Part shown: piece by piece, positions 1 through 9,746 of the stretch
Layout of the letters: every line of letters begins with the position of its first letter
Numbering within the stretch: the stretch's first letter is position 1
Assembly: GCA_009927055.1 (NCBI GenBank)
Contig: RFNS01000106.1
Span: forward strand, 1 to 43,907
DNA length: 43,907 nucleotides
Source of the DNA: Alphaproteobacteria bacterium
Lineage (GTDB): Bacteria > Pseudomonadota > Alphaproteobacteria > UBA9219 > RFNS01
Reading direction: 5' to 3'
Notes under the pieces: generated by a model
The model's input: only the letters and a program-made list of their open reading frames with translations
Database searches by the model: none
What the model was told of the DNA's origin: nothing
Position numbers and translations under genes: made by a program

Positions 1-1
1 C

Positions 2-517
2 ATGGGGCTGGCCCCCACCACCAGCACCACCATGATGCTGGCGCTGGGCGATGCGCTGGCCGTGGCGGTGTTAGAGTTGAAGGGTTTTACAGCCGACGAT
101 TTTAGAAATTTTCACCCCGGCGGCCGTTTGGGTGATCGGCTAAAGCGCCTGAGCCAGGTGATGCTGAAAGAATCTGACATGCCGCTGATACGGCACACTC
201 AATCTATGAGTGATGCGCTGGTCGAAATGACCGCCAAGCGCCTGGGTTGTGTGGGCGTGGTGGATGATGCCGGACAATTGATGGGCATTATTACCGATGG
301 CGATATTCGCCGAAAAATGGAGCCTGATTTGCTGCAAAAAAATGTCTCTCATGTCATGACCGCCAACCCCATGACTCTCTCGCCACGCATTTTGGCGGAA
401 GAAGCGCTGCAAAAACTCAACGCCAGCAACCGCACGCAAGCCTTTGTGGTGGATGATGCGGGAAAACCCGTGGGCATTATTCATATTCATGAATTGCTGC
501 GGCTGGGGTTGGGGTGA
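2..517 (+). CDS. kdsD: Arabinose-5-phosphate isomerase (KpsF/GutQ/KdsD family), 3' part; SIS-domain end plus CBS pair, truncated at the window edge
   Basis: Translation has the GLAPTTSTTMMLALGDALAVAVLE..GF...DF..FHPGG.LG..L signature of KpsF/GutQ, followed by two CBS repeats (VVDDAGQLMGIITDGDIRR; FVVDDAGKPVGIIHIHELLRLG). Confidence 0.92.
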   Translation: MGLAPTTSTTMMLALGDALAVAVLELKGFTADDFRNFHPGGRLGDRLKRLSQVMLKESDMPLIRHTQSMSDALVEMTAKRLGCVGVVDDAGQLMGIITDGDIRRKMEPDLLQKNVSHVMTANPMTLSPRILAEEALQKLNASNRTQAFVVDDAGKPVGIIHIHELLRLGLG

Positions 518-596
518 TTGAGGCTGTCGATCGTACCATCGAACAACATTCATTTTATTTCTCCGCCGAACCTCACAGTATTTTTCAATGTCATCA

Positions 597-705
597 AAAG
601 AATACTATCGTGCCTGCGCAGGCAGGCGCCCATCACCTGAATGAAGCATAAGAAGCGACGTATGCGTGATGGGCTCCTGCTTTCGCAGGAGCTGCAGTTT
701 TTTTT
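597..705 (+). repeat. Dispersed ~100-bp imperfect palindromic repeat, copy A
   Basis: Nested inverted repeats (GCCCATCAC 628-636 / GTGATGGGC 666-674; GCTCCTGC 673-680 / GCAGGAGC 685-692). Closely matches the reverse complement of 41873-41980. Confidence 0.8.
673..705 (+). terminator. Rho-independent terminator at the end of repeat copy A
   Basis: GCTCCTGC-TTTC-GCAGGAGC hairpin followed by TGCAG and a run of 8 T; downstream of kdsD on the same strand. Confidence 0.7.
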
Positions 706-729
706 AATTCATCCGGCATGACGCATTGT

Positions 730-1686
730 TTACAGCCACGCGCACTCGGGCGGCATGCTCATTAAAATGGCTTCGGTGTTGCCGCCGGTTTTCAGGCCAA
801 ACAGCGTGCCTCTATCATAAAGCAAATTAAATTCCACATACCTTCCGCGGCGCTGCAACTGGTGCTGGCGTTGTTCGGCTGTCCACGGCGTGTTCATGCG
901 CTTCTCAACAATGGGTACATAAGCCTGCAAAAACGCGCGCCCCACACTTTGCGTATAATCAAAATCGCGCTCCCAATCTCCGCTGTCATGATAATCATAA
1001 AAAATGCCGCCCACGCCGCGCGGCTCGCCCCTGTGGGGCAGATAAAAATATTCATCACACCATTGTGTATATTTGGGGTACCACGCATCATCAAACCGAT
1101 CGCAACAATTTCTCAACATGTCATGAAAATGTTTTTTATCGTCGGCTGTTTCGGCGCTTTCAAAAAACATGGGCGTTAAATCGGCCCCGCCACCAAACCA
1201 GCCTTTTGTCGTCACAATCATGCGCGTGTTCATGTGCACAGCCGGCACCAGCGGGCTTTGCATGTGCGCCACCAACGATAGGCCGCTGGCCCAAAAGCGC
1301 GGATCAGCCTCAGCGCCCGGAATGTGTTTGCGAAATTCTGGCGAAAATTCTCCCCACACGGTCGAAACATTCACGCCCACTTTTTCAAACACGCGACCAC
1401 GCATGATGGCCATGGTGCCGCCCCCCGCATCGGCCGGATTAGACGTGTTGCGCTGCCAGTTTTTTTTCTCAAACCGCCCAGCTGGCCTGTCGGCATAGGT
1501 ACCCTGCAATCCACCTTCTAATTGTTCAAAGGCGGCGATGATCTGGTTCTGCAAATCAGAAAACCAGGCGCTGGCGCGTTCTTTGTTGCGCGCATCGTGG
1601 AAGGATGATGGAGGCATGTTGAGGGCTGCGTTGATCATGCCCCAAGACAAGACCAGCCAGCATAAAAATGCAAACGCACGCAACAA
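730..1686 (-). CDS. hemF: Oxygen-dependent coproporphyrinogen III oxidase (true start possibly about 1617)
   Basis: HemF signatures: [27 protein letters not shown]...T...[52 protein letters not shown]. Confidence 0.95.
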   Translation of the reverse strand: MLRAFAFLCWLVLSWGMINAALNMPPSSFHDARNKERASAWFSDLQNQIIAAFEQLEGGLQGTYADRPAGRFEKKNWQRNTSNPADAGGGTMAIMRGRVFEKVGVNVSTVWGEFSPEFRKHIPGAEADPRFWASGLSLVAHMQSPLVPAVHMNTRMIVTTKGWFGGGADLTPMFFESAETADDKKHFHDMLRNCCDRFDDAWYPKYTQWCDEYFYLPHRGEPRGVGGIFYDYHDSGDWERDFDYTQSVGRAFLQAYVPIVEKRMNTPWTAEQRQHQLQRRGRYVEFNLLYDRGTLFGLKTGGNTEAILMSMPPECAWL

Positions 1687-1710
1687 AAAAACGGACTGAA
1701 AAAGTGTGAT

Positions 1711-4239
1711 TTAATGCGCGCGCGCGATGGTGGCCAGCTCGCTCGCGCCACCTGCCGCATTCAGCGCCACACGCTGATCGAGCATGCGCGACACCAGTTC
1801 GCGCAGCTGCTTGGCATCGCCTTGCTCCACAAATTTTTCGCCCTTCATCACCATATCCTTAAATTCTTCCTGATCGGGGAAAAGGAACGGCTCATCCTTC
1901 AGGCGTACAAACCATGTGTGCACATAATCAACATCGCGCCATGCGGCGGCAAAGAAAATATCACGCATGTCTGAAAGGTTTTTCTCGGCATCTTGCAACG
2001 CCACTTCTTCCCCATCATCCAGAATTTTTTGCGCGTCGGCATATAATTTTTCAAAACGCTTCACTTCATCATCATCGGCATGCTGGCGCGCGACGCGGTT
2101 AAACACCGCCTGCAATTTTCCAATCTGCCGCTGCAACGCCACGGCCTGATGTTTTTTGCCAAGGCGCGCCAAATCTTGTCGAATAAAACGCACTTCTTCG
2201 GTTATTTTTCGCACCTGTTCGGGGTCGTGGGCACTTTCTTCCAAAATTTCTTTTTGTTCGGTCAGGCGCAGCTTCAGCAAATCAATTTCCTTGGCGCCTT
2301 GCGGGCCCAGCGCCGCCGCCAAATCGCCCCATTCTTCTTCGCCTTGCTGAATCATGCTGCGCGCGAAACTCAGGCCCTGTTCTTTTTCAAAATCAACTTG
2401 GCCGGCCTGCGGGCTGTAAAAGCGTGGCGTGCGCAACTCTAGCGGCTTGCCATCTTTCAGATCGGGAATGGTCACGGTTGCCTGCAAAATGCCGCTATCT
2501 GACATGCGCCAGTTAAATTGAACAATGTCGCCTTCTTTCAGCACGCTGTCATCGGGCAAATCGGTGCCCGCAATGCGAAAAACGCCCACGCACAAGTTCA
2601 ATTCCATGCGTTCAGGAAATTCGGCCTGATACACTTCCACGGCAATATGATCGGCCGCGCCGGCTTTAATGTTGCGCGCGCTGGCAAATTTTGCTTCGCC
2701 CCCCACGGGCAATTTTGTGCCTTTTTCCAAGATTACCTGCAGCACGTTTTTATCGCTGTTCAGTTTTTCCAGCGCCTTGATACCAATCGATTGCGCCGCC
2801 TTCACATCGGCCGTTGTGGCCACCGTGCGCGTCACCACAAAGGTGTGATCATGCGCATCTAAATGCCTGTCCTTATCATCAAACAATTTGATGGTATAGG
2901 AATTTTCCCCCATTTTTTTCACAGGACACGCTACCACTACACCATCGGCAATGTCCTTAAAATCACTGCTCCAGCCGTCGGCAGAGTCGATCTGAATTTG
3001 CGCGGCGTTGCCCAGCGCTCCGCCCACTTTCACCTTCACATCAATTTCATCCAACCCTGTGCGCACAGGATAATCATAACTCACCTGCGGTTTTTCGGGT
3101 GCTTCGGCGCTGGCTTGTTTTGGCTTGGCTGAGACATCGCCATCAGCGCCCCATTGGCGGCTTTCGGCATAATAGGCCGCACCCACGGCCACGGCAGTGA
3201 GCGGATCAAGCGACATATCGGTGGGGATGCCCAGTTCGTGCGCCACCATTTCACGGATCAGCGGCGTGCGGCTTGGCCCGCCAATAAACACCAGCCTGTC
3301 GATATCATCGTGCTTATAGCCGTTTTCTTTCAGCAACTCGCGCACGGTGTGAATGGTTTGATGGATCGGCTCCTTGATCAAGGCATCATACTGCGCGCGC
3401 GTCACCGGCACATCCAAGAAAATTTCGGTGCCGCTGGCATCTTGCAGGCGAAGCTCCTCATCGCTGGCAAAAATGCGCGCCTCAGGTTTCGATGATAATT
3501 CAATTTTCGCTTTTTCGGCGGCCAAATAAGCCACGCGAATAAGTTTGCGATACTGCGCATCGCGCTGAAAATTATCGGGCAGATCAAATTTTTCAGAAAG
3601 CCATGGGCGCACAACCTCGTTCACCAGCATGCGGTCAAAATCGCGCCCGCCCAGCATATTGATACCCTGATGCGCCAAAATAGAAATTTCGCCATTCAAA
3701 CTTTGCGCCAGCGCCAAATCGAACGTGCCGCCGCCCAAATCATAAATCAGAAACTGGCCCGATTTTTTGGATGATCCCCCCATGGCGGTCATGGCGGCGG
3801 CTACCGGCTCTTGCAGCAGCTCTACTTTCTCTAATCCCGCCAGCTTGGCGGCGCGCATGGTGGCTTCGCTTTGCAGCTGATTAAACGCGGCAGGAATGGT
3901 GATGACAGCCCCTGTCACCTTCTGCCCTTCTATGTGCGAGAGCAGTTGTTTGATAATCTCGGCTGAACATTCTTCGGGGCTGAGCGACATGCCAGCACCC
4001 GAAATTTGAATGGCCGTGCTGGTGCCCATCAGGCGCTTAAAACCCATGGCCACATTTTCGGGCTGCAACATGGCCTGATCATAGGCGCGGCGGCCATACA
4101 GCTTCATGCCCCGCTTATCGAAATAAATGACGCTGGGCAAAACTTCGGCATTGTCGGGCGTGCGAAAAACCTTGGGCTGACCATCGCTGAGGCCCACGAT
4201 CACGCTGTTAGAGGTGCCAAGGTCAATGCCAATATACAT
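1711..4239 (-). CDS. Hsp70-family (DnaK-like) molecular chaperone, non-canonical architecture
   Basis: N-terminal IGIDLGTSNSVI, YDLGGGTFDLAL and VFIGGPSRTPLIR Hsp70 ATPase motifs; extended linker and long divergent C-terminal region, 842 aa. Confidence 0.85.
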   Translation of the reverse strand: MYIGIDLGTSNSVIVGLSDGQPKVFRTPDNAEVLPSVIYFDKRGMKLYGRRAYDQAMLQPENVAMGFKRLMGTSTAIQISGAGMSLSPEECSAEIIKQLLSHIEGQKVTGAVITIPAAFNQLQSEATMRAAKLAGLEKVELLQEPVAAAMTAMGGSSKKSGQFLIYDLGGGTFDLALAQSLNGEISILAHQGINMLGGRDFDRMLVNEVVRPWLSEKFDLPDNFQRDAQYRKLIRVAYLAAEKAKIELSSKPEARIFASDEELRLQDASGTEIFLDVPVTRAQYDALIKEPIHQTIHTVRELLKENGYKHDDIDRLVFIGGPSRTPLIREMVAHELGIPTDMSLDPLTAVAVGAAYYAESRQWGADGDVSAKPKQASAEAPEKPQVSYDYPVRTGLDEIDVKVKVGGALGNAAQIQIDSADGWSSDFKDIADGVVVACPVKKMGENSYTIKLFDDKDRHLDAHDHTFVVTRTVATTADVKAAQSIGIKALEKLNSDKNVLQVILEKGTKLPVGGEAKFASARNIKAGAADHIAVEVYQAEFPERMELNLCVGVFRIAGTDLPDDSVLKEGDIVQFNWRMSDSGILQATVTIPDLKDGKPLELRTPRFYSPQAGQVDFEKEQGLSFARSMIQQGEEEWGDLAAALGPQGAKEIDLLKLRLTEQKEILEESAHDPEQVRKITEEVRFIRQDLARLGKKHQAVALQRQIGKLQAVFNRVARQHADDDEVKRFEKLYADAQKILDDGEEVALQDAEKNLSDMRDIFFAAAWRDVDYVHTWFVRLKDEPFLFPDQEEFKDMVMKGEKFVEQGDAKQLRELVSRMLDQRVALNAAGGASELATIARAH

Positions 4240-4330
4240 GAGCGCAAATCCAACCAGAAGAATTGATGTTTGAGTTTAACAACTTACAGTCAAAACATGA
4301 AGTTCAGGTTGGGATTTAGTTTCAGAAAAG

Positions 4331-4981
4331 TTAAAACTTAAAGCTCAGGCGGGCGCGCACACCCTGATCGGCATCATCACCCGCCAGGTTGATGGATTGA
4401 TAAAACTGCAAGTTGAGGTTTTTGGTGGCCTGATACCCCACATAGGCCAGCCCGCTGCTGCTATCTATTATTTTTCCCTGTTTGGCCGCGCTGGCAAAAT
4501 CATACCCCAGGCCCAGATGGAGGCTGTCTGTGACGCGATAAATCAACCCCGATTGGGCCATCACCACCTCGCGCAGCGGCAGGCTTTTTTGTACAAACTG
4601 TCGTGGCTGATAACCAGCCCCCGCATAGAGTGTGGCAGCCCCCACCTGGGTGCTGAGGCGGGTGAAAAGGCTGTATTCATAAAACTTGTTGCTGCCGCGC
4701 CAAAACCCCTCCACCGTGTCGCGATAGGGGTTGCCCACGGCCAGCGACACATCCCACCCCGCCCAGCTAAGCGTGGCCATATCAAACCGCTGGCGCTGTT
4801 TGGCCAGCTTCAGCTGCTGGGGGAGATTATCCAAGCCCATAAGCCTCAACTGCGGCTGTGAACGATTAATGGTGGGCGTGAGTTTTAACGTTTCGTTTTC
4901 AAGGGCATGGGCCTGCATCGCAGAAAGATTAATGCTGCACTGCAATAAAATCAGACAGATAATGCGTAAAAAAACCTTCAT
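4331..4981 (-). CDS. Hypothetical secreted or outer-membrane protein
   Basis: 216-aa ORF with N-terminal signal-like segment (MKVFLRIICLILLQCSINLSAMQAHA) and alternating beta-type C-terminus ending in aromatic F (RARLSFKF). Confidence 0.55.
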   Translation of the reverse strand: MKVFLRIICLILLQCSINLSAMQAHALENETLKLTPTINRSQPQLRLMGLDNLPQQLKLAKQRQRFDMATLSWAGWDVSLAVGNPYRDTVEGFWRGSNKFYEYSLFTRLSTQVGAATLYAGAGYQPRQFVQKSLPLREVVMAQSGLIYRVTDSLHLGLGYDFASAAKQGKIIDSSSGLAYVGYQATKNLNLQFYQSINLAGDDADQGVRARLSFKF

Positions 4982-5068
4982 TGTTAAACATTACACCCTT
5001 CAGGTTAATTCTGAATTGAGGATAGTGTAATCGTGAAAGTAAATTGTGCATAGAATTACTTTCAAAAA

Positions 5069-5485
5069 TTAACTTTTTGTTTGCCTTAAAAATTCACCCA
5101 GGCCCATCGCGGCGCTTGTCACCACATTCAGGCACCTAGCCCCGGCGGCCATGGGGATGGTGACCAGGGCCGTGCATTGGCGGGCAATCTCATCGGGCAC
5201 GCCGGCACTTTCGCGCCCGAACATCAGACAATCGGCGGAGTGAAAAGCAAAGCTGGTATAAGGCGTGCCAGCCTTGCTGGAGAACAGAACAATGCGCCGG
5301 CCCTGGGCCCACGCCACAAACGCCTCCCAGCCGGCATGGCGGGTCAGGTTGACCAGCGGTAAATAATCCATGGCCACCTGTTTTAATTTACGCTCGTCCC
5401 ATACAAAACCGCATGGCTCTATGATATGCAGACACACCCCCAGCCCCGCGCACAAACGCATGGCCGCCGCCGTGTTGGCGGCCAT
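5069..5485 (-). CDS. trmL: tRNA (cytidine(34)-2'-O)-methyltransferase, TrmL/SpoU-like; conserved N-terminus continues in frame to about 5515-5521 without an ATG
   Basis: SPOUT motifs: LVNLTRHAGWEAF, LMFGRESAGVP, IPM....RCLNVVTSAAMGLGEFLRQ. Upstream in-frame residues NLILFQPD precede MAANTAAAMRLCA. Confidence 0.85.
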   Translation of the reverse strand: MAANTAAAMRLCAGLGVCLHIIEPCGFVWDERKLKQVAMDYLPLVNLTRHAGWEAFVAWAQGRRIVLFSSKAGTPYTSFAFHSADCLMFGRESAGVPDEIARQCTALVTIPMAAGARCLNVVTSAAMGLGEFLRQTKS

Positions 5486-5591
5486 ATCGGGCTGAAAAAG
5501 GATGAGGTTAGGCAGGCTTATTTTGGGGAAAAAGTGAGCAGTATTGTGGTCCTAAGTTTGTATTCGGATAGTCGCTCAACATCAACTGCAT

Positions 5592-5921
5592 TCAGATTAT
5601 TGCATGTGCACCATTTGGATATAACAAATCAATGTCCAGTCGAGATCCCGATTGTTTGTTCCTCATGCTATTCGTAAGATGAAGGAAACCGTTCTTCAGA
5701 CGATCAAAGTTGAAAGCACGAGCGTCCTGTGTGTACACCTGATGCTTTGCAACTTCCTCTAAAAAAGCCTGCACAGAGATTTCTGCTGTTTCTGAAAGGT
5801 TTTGTGCTCCGTCTCTTGCTATGCGCAACAGAATTTCGGACGCAACAGCAGTAAATTGTTCGCGCGCTTGTTGTAACATCCCATACAAATCTAAGGTTTC
5901 CTCTGACATTTTTTTCTCCAT
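5592..5921 (-). CDS. Hypothetical protein
   Basis: 109-aa ORF with no recognised motif; intergenic position between trmL and petA. Confidence 0.4.
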   Translation of the reverse strand: MEKKMSEETLDLYGMLQQAREQFTAVASEILLRIARDGAQNLSETAEISVQAFLEEVAKHQVYTQDARAFNFDRLKNGFLHLTNSMRNKQSGSRLDIDLLYPNGAHAII

Positions 5922-6076
5922 TTCAAATAAGTTGTTTACCCTTGCTTTATATCGCCGCAGGATATTTTGTCAAATGCTTGCTTCGCAAAAAAATCACAGC
6001 AATTCTTAATTTTACTCCCCGCATTTACAGGCCCCAAAAGTTATCTATATTGTCTCCATCTGTTAAGGATTCTCTC

Positions 6077-6628
6077 ATGTCATCAACCACCCCTTCCGAC
6101 CCCTCGAAACGCGATTTTATTGTGCTGACCGGCCAGGCCATGATGGGCATCAGCGGTGCGCTTTTTGCGTGGCCGCTTGTTCATTCTATGAATCCCTCGG
6201 CCGATGTTTTGGCCCTTTCGACCACCGAAGTGAACCTTGAACCCATTACCCAGGGGCAGGCCATCACCGTCACATGGCGGGGCAAGCCCATTTTTATTCG
6301 TCATCGCACCGCGGCCGAGGTTGAGAGCGCCCGCGCCGATGACGGGGCCGATTTGCGCGACAAACAAACCGATGCCGCGCGCGTGAAAAGTTTTGAGGAT
6401 AAAGAACAATCGCAATGGCTGGTGGTGCAGGGCGTGTGCACGCACCTTGGCTGCGTGCCGCTGGGCCAAAAACCCACTGACATGAAAGGCGAATTTAAGG
6501 GCTGGTTCTGCCCCTGCCACGGCTCGCACTACGATACATCGGGCCGCATTCGCAAAGGCCCTGCCCCCAAAAATTTGGCAGTGCCCCCTTATCAATTTGT
6601 ATCAGCCACCCGCATCAAAATCGGCTAG
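6077..6628 (+). CDS. petA: Ubiquinol-cytochrome c reductase Rieske iron-sulfur subunit
   Basis: [10 protein letters not shown] and [28 protein letters not shown] Rieske boxes; N-terminal TM helix; first gene of petABC. Confidence 0.96.
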   Translation: MSSTTPSDPSKRDFIVLTGQAMMGISGALFAWPLVHSMNPSADVLALSTTEVNLEPITQGQAITVTWRGKPIFIRHRTAAEVESARADDGADLRDKQTDAARVKSFEDKEQSQWLVVQGVCTHLGCVPLGQKPTDMKGEFKGWFCPCHGSHYDTSGRIRKGPAPKNLAVPPYQFVSATRIKIG

Positions 6629-6636
6629 AGGTTATT

Positions 6637-7917
6637 ATGGCACACGGTGAACGCACCCCTTTTCAAAACCCCGTCATTGAGTGGGTCGATCAGCGCCTGC
6701 CCATCTTCACGCTGCTGAATAAAGAATATATCGTTTTTCCTACGCCCAAAAATTTCAACTTTTTGTGGAATTTTGGGGCCATTGCCATGGTCATGCTTGT
6801 CATCATGATCGCCACCGGCATTCTGCTGGCCATGCAGTATCAGCCCAATACCATGATGGCGTTTGATAGTGTTGAACGCATCATGCGCGATGTGAACTAT
6901 GGCTGGCTGTTGCGCTATATTCACGCCAACGGCGCCTCCATGTTTTTTATCGCCGTCTATATCCACACCTTCCGCGGGCTTTACTACGGCAGCTATAAAC
7001 AACCGCGCGAATTGCTGTGGATGCTGGGTGTTGTCATTATGCTGCTGATGATGGCCACCGCCTTTATGGGTTATGTGCTGCCGTGGGGACAAATGAGCTT
7101 CTGGGGCGCCACCGTCATCACCAATCTTTTCTCGGCCATTCCGCTGGTGGGCGAACATATTGTGACATGGCTGTGGGGTGGGTTTTCGGTTGATAATCCT
7201 ACCCTCAATCGTTTCTTTGCCTTGCATTATCTGCTGCCGTTTGTCATTTTTGCGGTGGTGTTTTTGCACGTGGTGGCCCTTCATGTTGTGGGCAGCAATA
7301 ATCCGCTGGGCGTTGAACCCAAAAGCAAGGCCGATACGGTGCCCTTCCACCCCTACTACACCACCAAGGATATTTTTGGCCTCACCATCTTCCTCATCTT
7401 CTTTGCGGCGTTTGTGTTTTTTGCGCCCAATTATCTTGGCCACCCCGATAATTATATTCCGGCCAATCCGCTGGTCACGCCCGCCCACATTGTGCCCGAA
7501 TGGTACTTTCTGCCCTTCTATGCCATTTTGCGCGCGGTGACATTCGATATCAGCATCCCCTTTACACATATTGTCTTGATCGAAGCCAAATTCGGCGGCG
7601 TGCTGCTGATGTTTGGGGCCGTGTTTGCCTTGCTGGTGCTCCCCTTCCTCGATCGCTCGCCCGTCAAAAGCGCCGAATTTCGCCCCATGTATAAAATCTT
7701 TTTCTGGGTGCTGATGCTGGATTGTATTTTGCTGGGCTTTGCGGGCGCCAAACCACCCGAAGGCGCATGGGTTTATATCGGGCAGGCAGCCACCGCGTGG
7801 TACTTCATCCACTTCTTTGTCATTGTGCCTAACCTTCACAAAATTGAAAAAACACTCCCCCTGCCCGACAGCATCGATGCCGCTGTGCGCGCGGCGCAGG
7901 CCCACAAAGCGTCATGA
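6637..7917 (+). CDS. petB: Cytochrome b subunit of the bc1 complex
   Basis: Cytochrome b signatures ([47 protein letters not shown]). Confidence 0.97.
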   Translation: MAHGERTPFQNPVIEWVDQRLPIFTLLNKEYIVFPTPKNFNFLWNFGAIAMVMLVIMIATGILLAMQYQPNTMMAFDSVERIMRDVNYGWLLRYIHANGASMFFIAVYIHTFRGLYYGSYKQPRELLWMLGVVIMLLMMATAFMGYVLPWGQMSFWGATVITNLFSAIPLVGEHIVTWLWGGFSVDNPTLNRFFALHYLLPFVIFAVVFLHVVALHVVGSNNPLGVEPKSKADTVPFHPYYTTKDIFGLTIFLIFFAAFVFFAPNYLGHPDNYIPANPLVTPAHIVPEWYFLPFYAILRAVTFDISIPFTHIVLIEAKFGGVLLMFGAVFALLVLPFLDRSPVKSAEFRPMYKIFFWVLMLDCILLGFAGAKPPEGAWVYIGQAATAWYFIHFFVIVPNLHKIEKTLPLPDSIDAAVRAAQAHKAS

Positions 7918-8684
7918 GGTTTTCGATGATCACGTATCTGCTGGCCTTTTTTCTTGCCTTTTCTGCCCCTGTTTTTGCCGCAGGCGGCGAGACGGCCAAA
8001 CCCCACGCCCCCATGGGTGGGTGGAGTTTTGATGGACCACTGGGCACGTTCGATCGGCACCAGCTTCAGCGCGGCTTTCAGGTCTATAAACAGGTTTGCG
8101 CAGCATGCCACAGTTTGCATTTGGTCAGCTATCGCCATTTGCAGGCGCTGGGTTTCTCGGAAGCCGAGGTGAAGGCGATTGCGGCCGAATATACCGTGAA
8201 AGACGGCCCCAACGATGAGGGCGAGATGTTCGACAGGCCCGCCTTGCCCAGCGATAGATTTGCATCTCCCTATGCCAACAATAACGCCGCACGCGCCGCC
8301 AACAATGGTGCCCTGCCGCCCGATTTATCCCTCATGGCCAAAGCACGCGCCGGCGGGCCCGATTATATCTATTCGCTCCTCACGGGGTATCAACAACCGC
8401 CGGCCGATGCCCACATGATGGATGGCATGAACTATAACCCCTATATGTCGGGCGGACAGATTGCGATGCCAGCCCCGCTTTCTGAAAATGCTGTCACCTA
8501 TGCCGACAACACGCCAGCCACGGTTGAGCAAATGTCGCAAGATGTTTCAGCCTTTCTTATGTGGGCAGCCGAACCAAAAATGGAAGAACGCAAGCGCATG
8601 GGCGTGATGGTGCTGATGTTCTTAGTTGCCTTTGCCTTTATCATGTACGGGGCCAAGAAAGCCGTGTGGCGCAATAAGCACTGA
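7914..8684 (+). CDS. petC: Cytochrome c1
   Basis: Signal peptide, [14 protein letters not shown] heme motif, [29 protein letters not shown] overlap with petB. Confidence 0.96.
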   Translation: MRFSMITYLLAFFLAFSAPVFAAGGETAKPHAPMGGWSFDGPLGTFDRHQLQRGFQVYKQVCAACHSLHLVSYRHLQALGFSEAEVKAIAAEYTVKDGPNDEGEMFDRPALPSDRFASPYANNNAARAANNGALPPDLSLMAKARAGGPDYIYSLLTGYQQPPADAHMMDGMNYNPYMSGGQIAMPAPLSENAVTYADNTPATVEQMSQDVSAFLMWAAEPKMEERKRMGVMVLMFLVAFAFIMYGAKKAVWRNKH

Positions 8685-8765
8685 AAGAACCAACGAATGG
8701 TTATTTTGGGGTTAAAAAGTCGCTAACTTAATCATTGGTTCAGGGTTTTAATCCTATAAACGTTT

Positions 8766-9326
8766 ATGTCTGCAGCTGCCCTGACCGCCGAAGATGTGCT
8801 GAACTTCTGGTTTTTTGAACTGGGGGAAGGCCAGTGGTTTAAGCCTGATGCCGCCGTGGATGAAAAAATCCGCCACAAATTTCAATCGTTCTATGATGAT
8901 GCCCTCAACGGCAACCTGCGCGAATGGGAAAAAACCCCCACCGGCACGCTGGCGCTTTTGCTTTTCCTCAGCGCGTTTCCGCGCCGCATGTTTGCCGGCA
9001 CTGCCAAAGCCTTTGAGACAGATGCCCAAGCGCTCGAACTGGCGCGCACCGCCATCATCCGCCACTTTGATGACCGCATCGATGCCAGCTTCAAACTGTT
9101 TTTCTATCTGCCGTTTATGTATTCAGAAAATCTTGGCGATCAGCGGCTGGCATTGTTTTACATTCGCGAACGCACCAAAAATCCATCATGGCTGGCCATT
9201 GCCGAAGATCATTTCTTGCTCATCCAAAAATATGGCCGTTTCCCCGAACGCAACACCGTTCTCAAACGCGCCTCCACGCCGCTTGAAGCCGCCTACCTTC
9301 AAGAAAACCACAGGCAAGTGGCGTAG
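8766..9326 (+). CDS. DUF924 family protein
   Basis: VLNFWF.ELG..QWF......D..I...F; FYLPFMYSENLGDQ and FGRFPERN motifs of the DUF924 family. Confidence 0.85.
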   Translation: MSAAALTAEDVLNFWFFELGEGQWFKPDAAVDEKIRHKFQSFYDDALNGNLREWEKTPTGTLALLLFLSAFPRRMFAGTAKAFETDAQALELARTAIIRHFDDRIDASFKLFFYLPFMYSENLGDQRLALFYIRERTKNPSWLAIAEDHFLLIQKYGRFPERNTVLKRASTPLEAAYLQENHRQVA

Positions 9327-9478
9327 CGCTCTCCCCTTCTTCTCTCACATCATCAACACGGGGCCTGACACCCAAACATCTGACGTGTTTTGCGTGGAGC
9401 GGAGGTGAAACTGGAGCGGTGAAGGGAATCGAACTGAATGGCTTTGCGGGCGAGCATGCGAGCCCTGCAAAACATTCA

Positions 9479-9498
9479 CCCCGTGCCACGACACGGGG
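9479..9498. other. Perfect inverted repeat (7-bp arms) just outside the left att repeat
   Basis: CCCCGTG-CCACGA-CACGGGG. Confidence 0.6.
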
Positions 9499-9529
9499 CC
9501 CGGCACCAGAACGGCTGACGTGTTTTGCG

Positions 9530-9574
9530 TGGAGCGGGTGAAGGGAATCGAACCCTCATAGCCAGCTTGGAAGG
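9530..9574. repeat. att direct repeat (tRNA-Gly 3'-end remnant), left end
   Basis: TGGAGCGGGTGAAGGGAATCGAACCCTCATAGCCAGCTTGGAAGG, identical to 22639-22683. Confidence 0.95.
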
Positions 9575-9715
9575 ATTGTGGAAGAGAATCTGCGACCCGT
9601 CAAGATAGAAAATGAAATCAATTTATTATATTAAATATCAATAGTTTATGCCTTAATCATACTTTCACGCCACTGCACTCTTGCTTCCGAGAATCACCTG
9701 AAATACACTCGTATC

Positions 9716-9737
9716 TGCGACCTAGATGCGACCTAGA
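9716..9737 (+). promoter_or_regulatory. Candidate integrase arm-type sites, left end: two tandem TGCGACCTAGA
   Basis: TGCGACCTAGA at 9716-9726 and 9727-9737; the same motif pair with the same 11-bp period occurs at 22573-22594. Confidence 0.65.
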
Positions 9738-9746
9738 AGGTGAGGC

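Noticed and set aside
140-553. 137-aa minus-strand ORF over kdsD
   Set aside because: His/Gln-rich shadow ORF antisense to a well-supported gene.
6625-7905. 426-aa minus-strand ORF fully antisense to petB
   Set aside because: Low-complexity His/Gly/Gln-rich translation produced by codon bias opposite a well-supported cytochrome b gene; no family resemblance.
9479-9498. Terminator call for CCCCGTG-CCACGA-CACGGGG
   Set aside because: No T-run follows on either strand; kept only as an inverted repeat.
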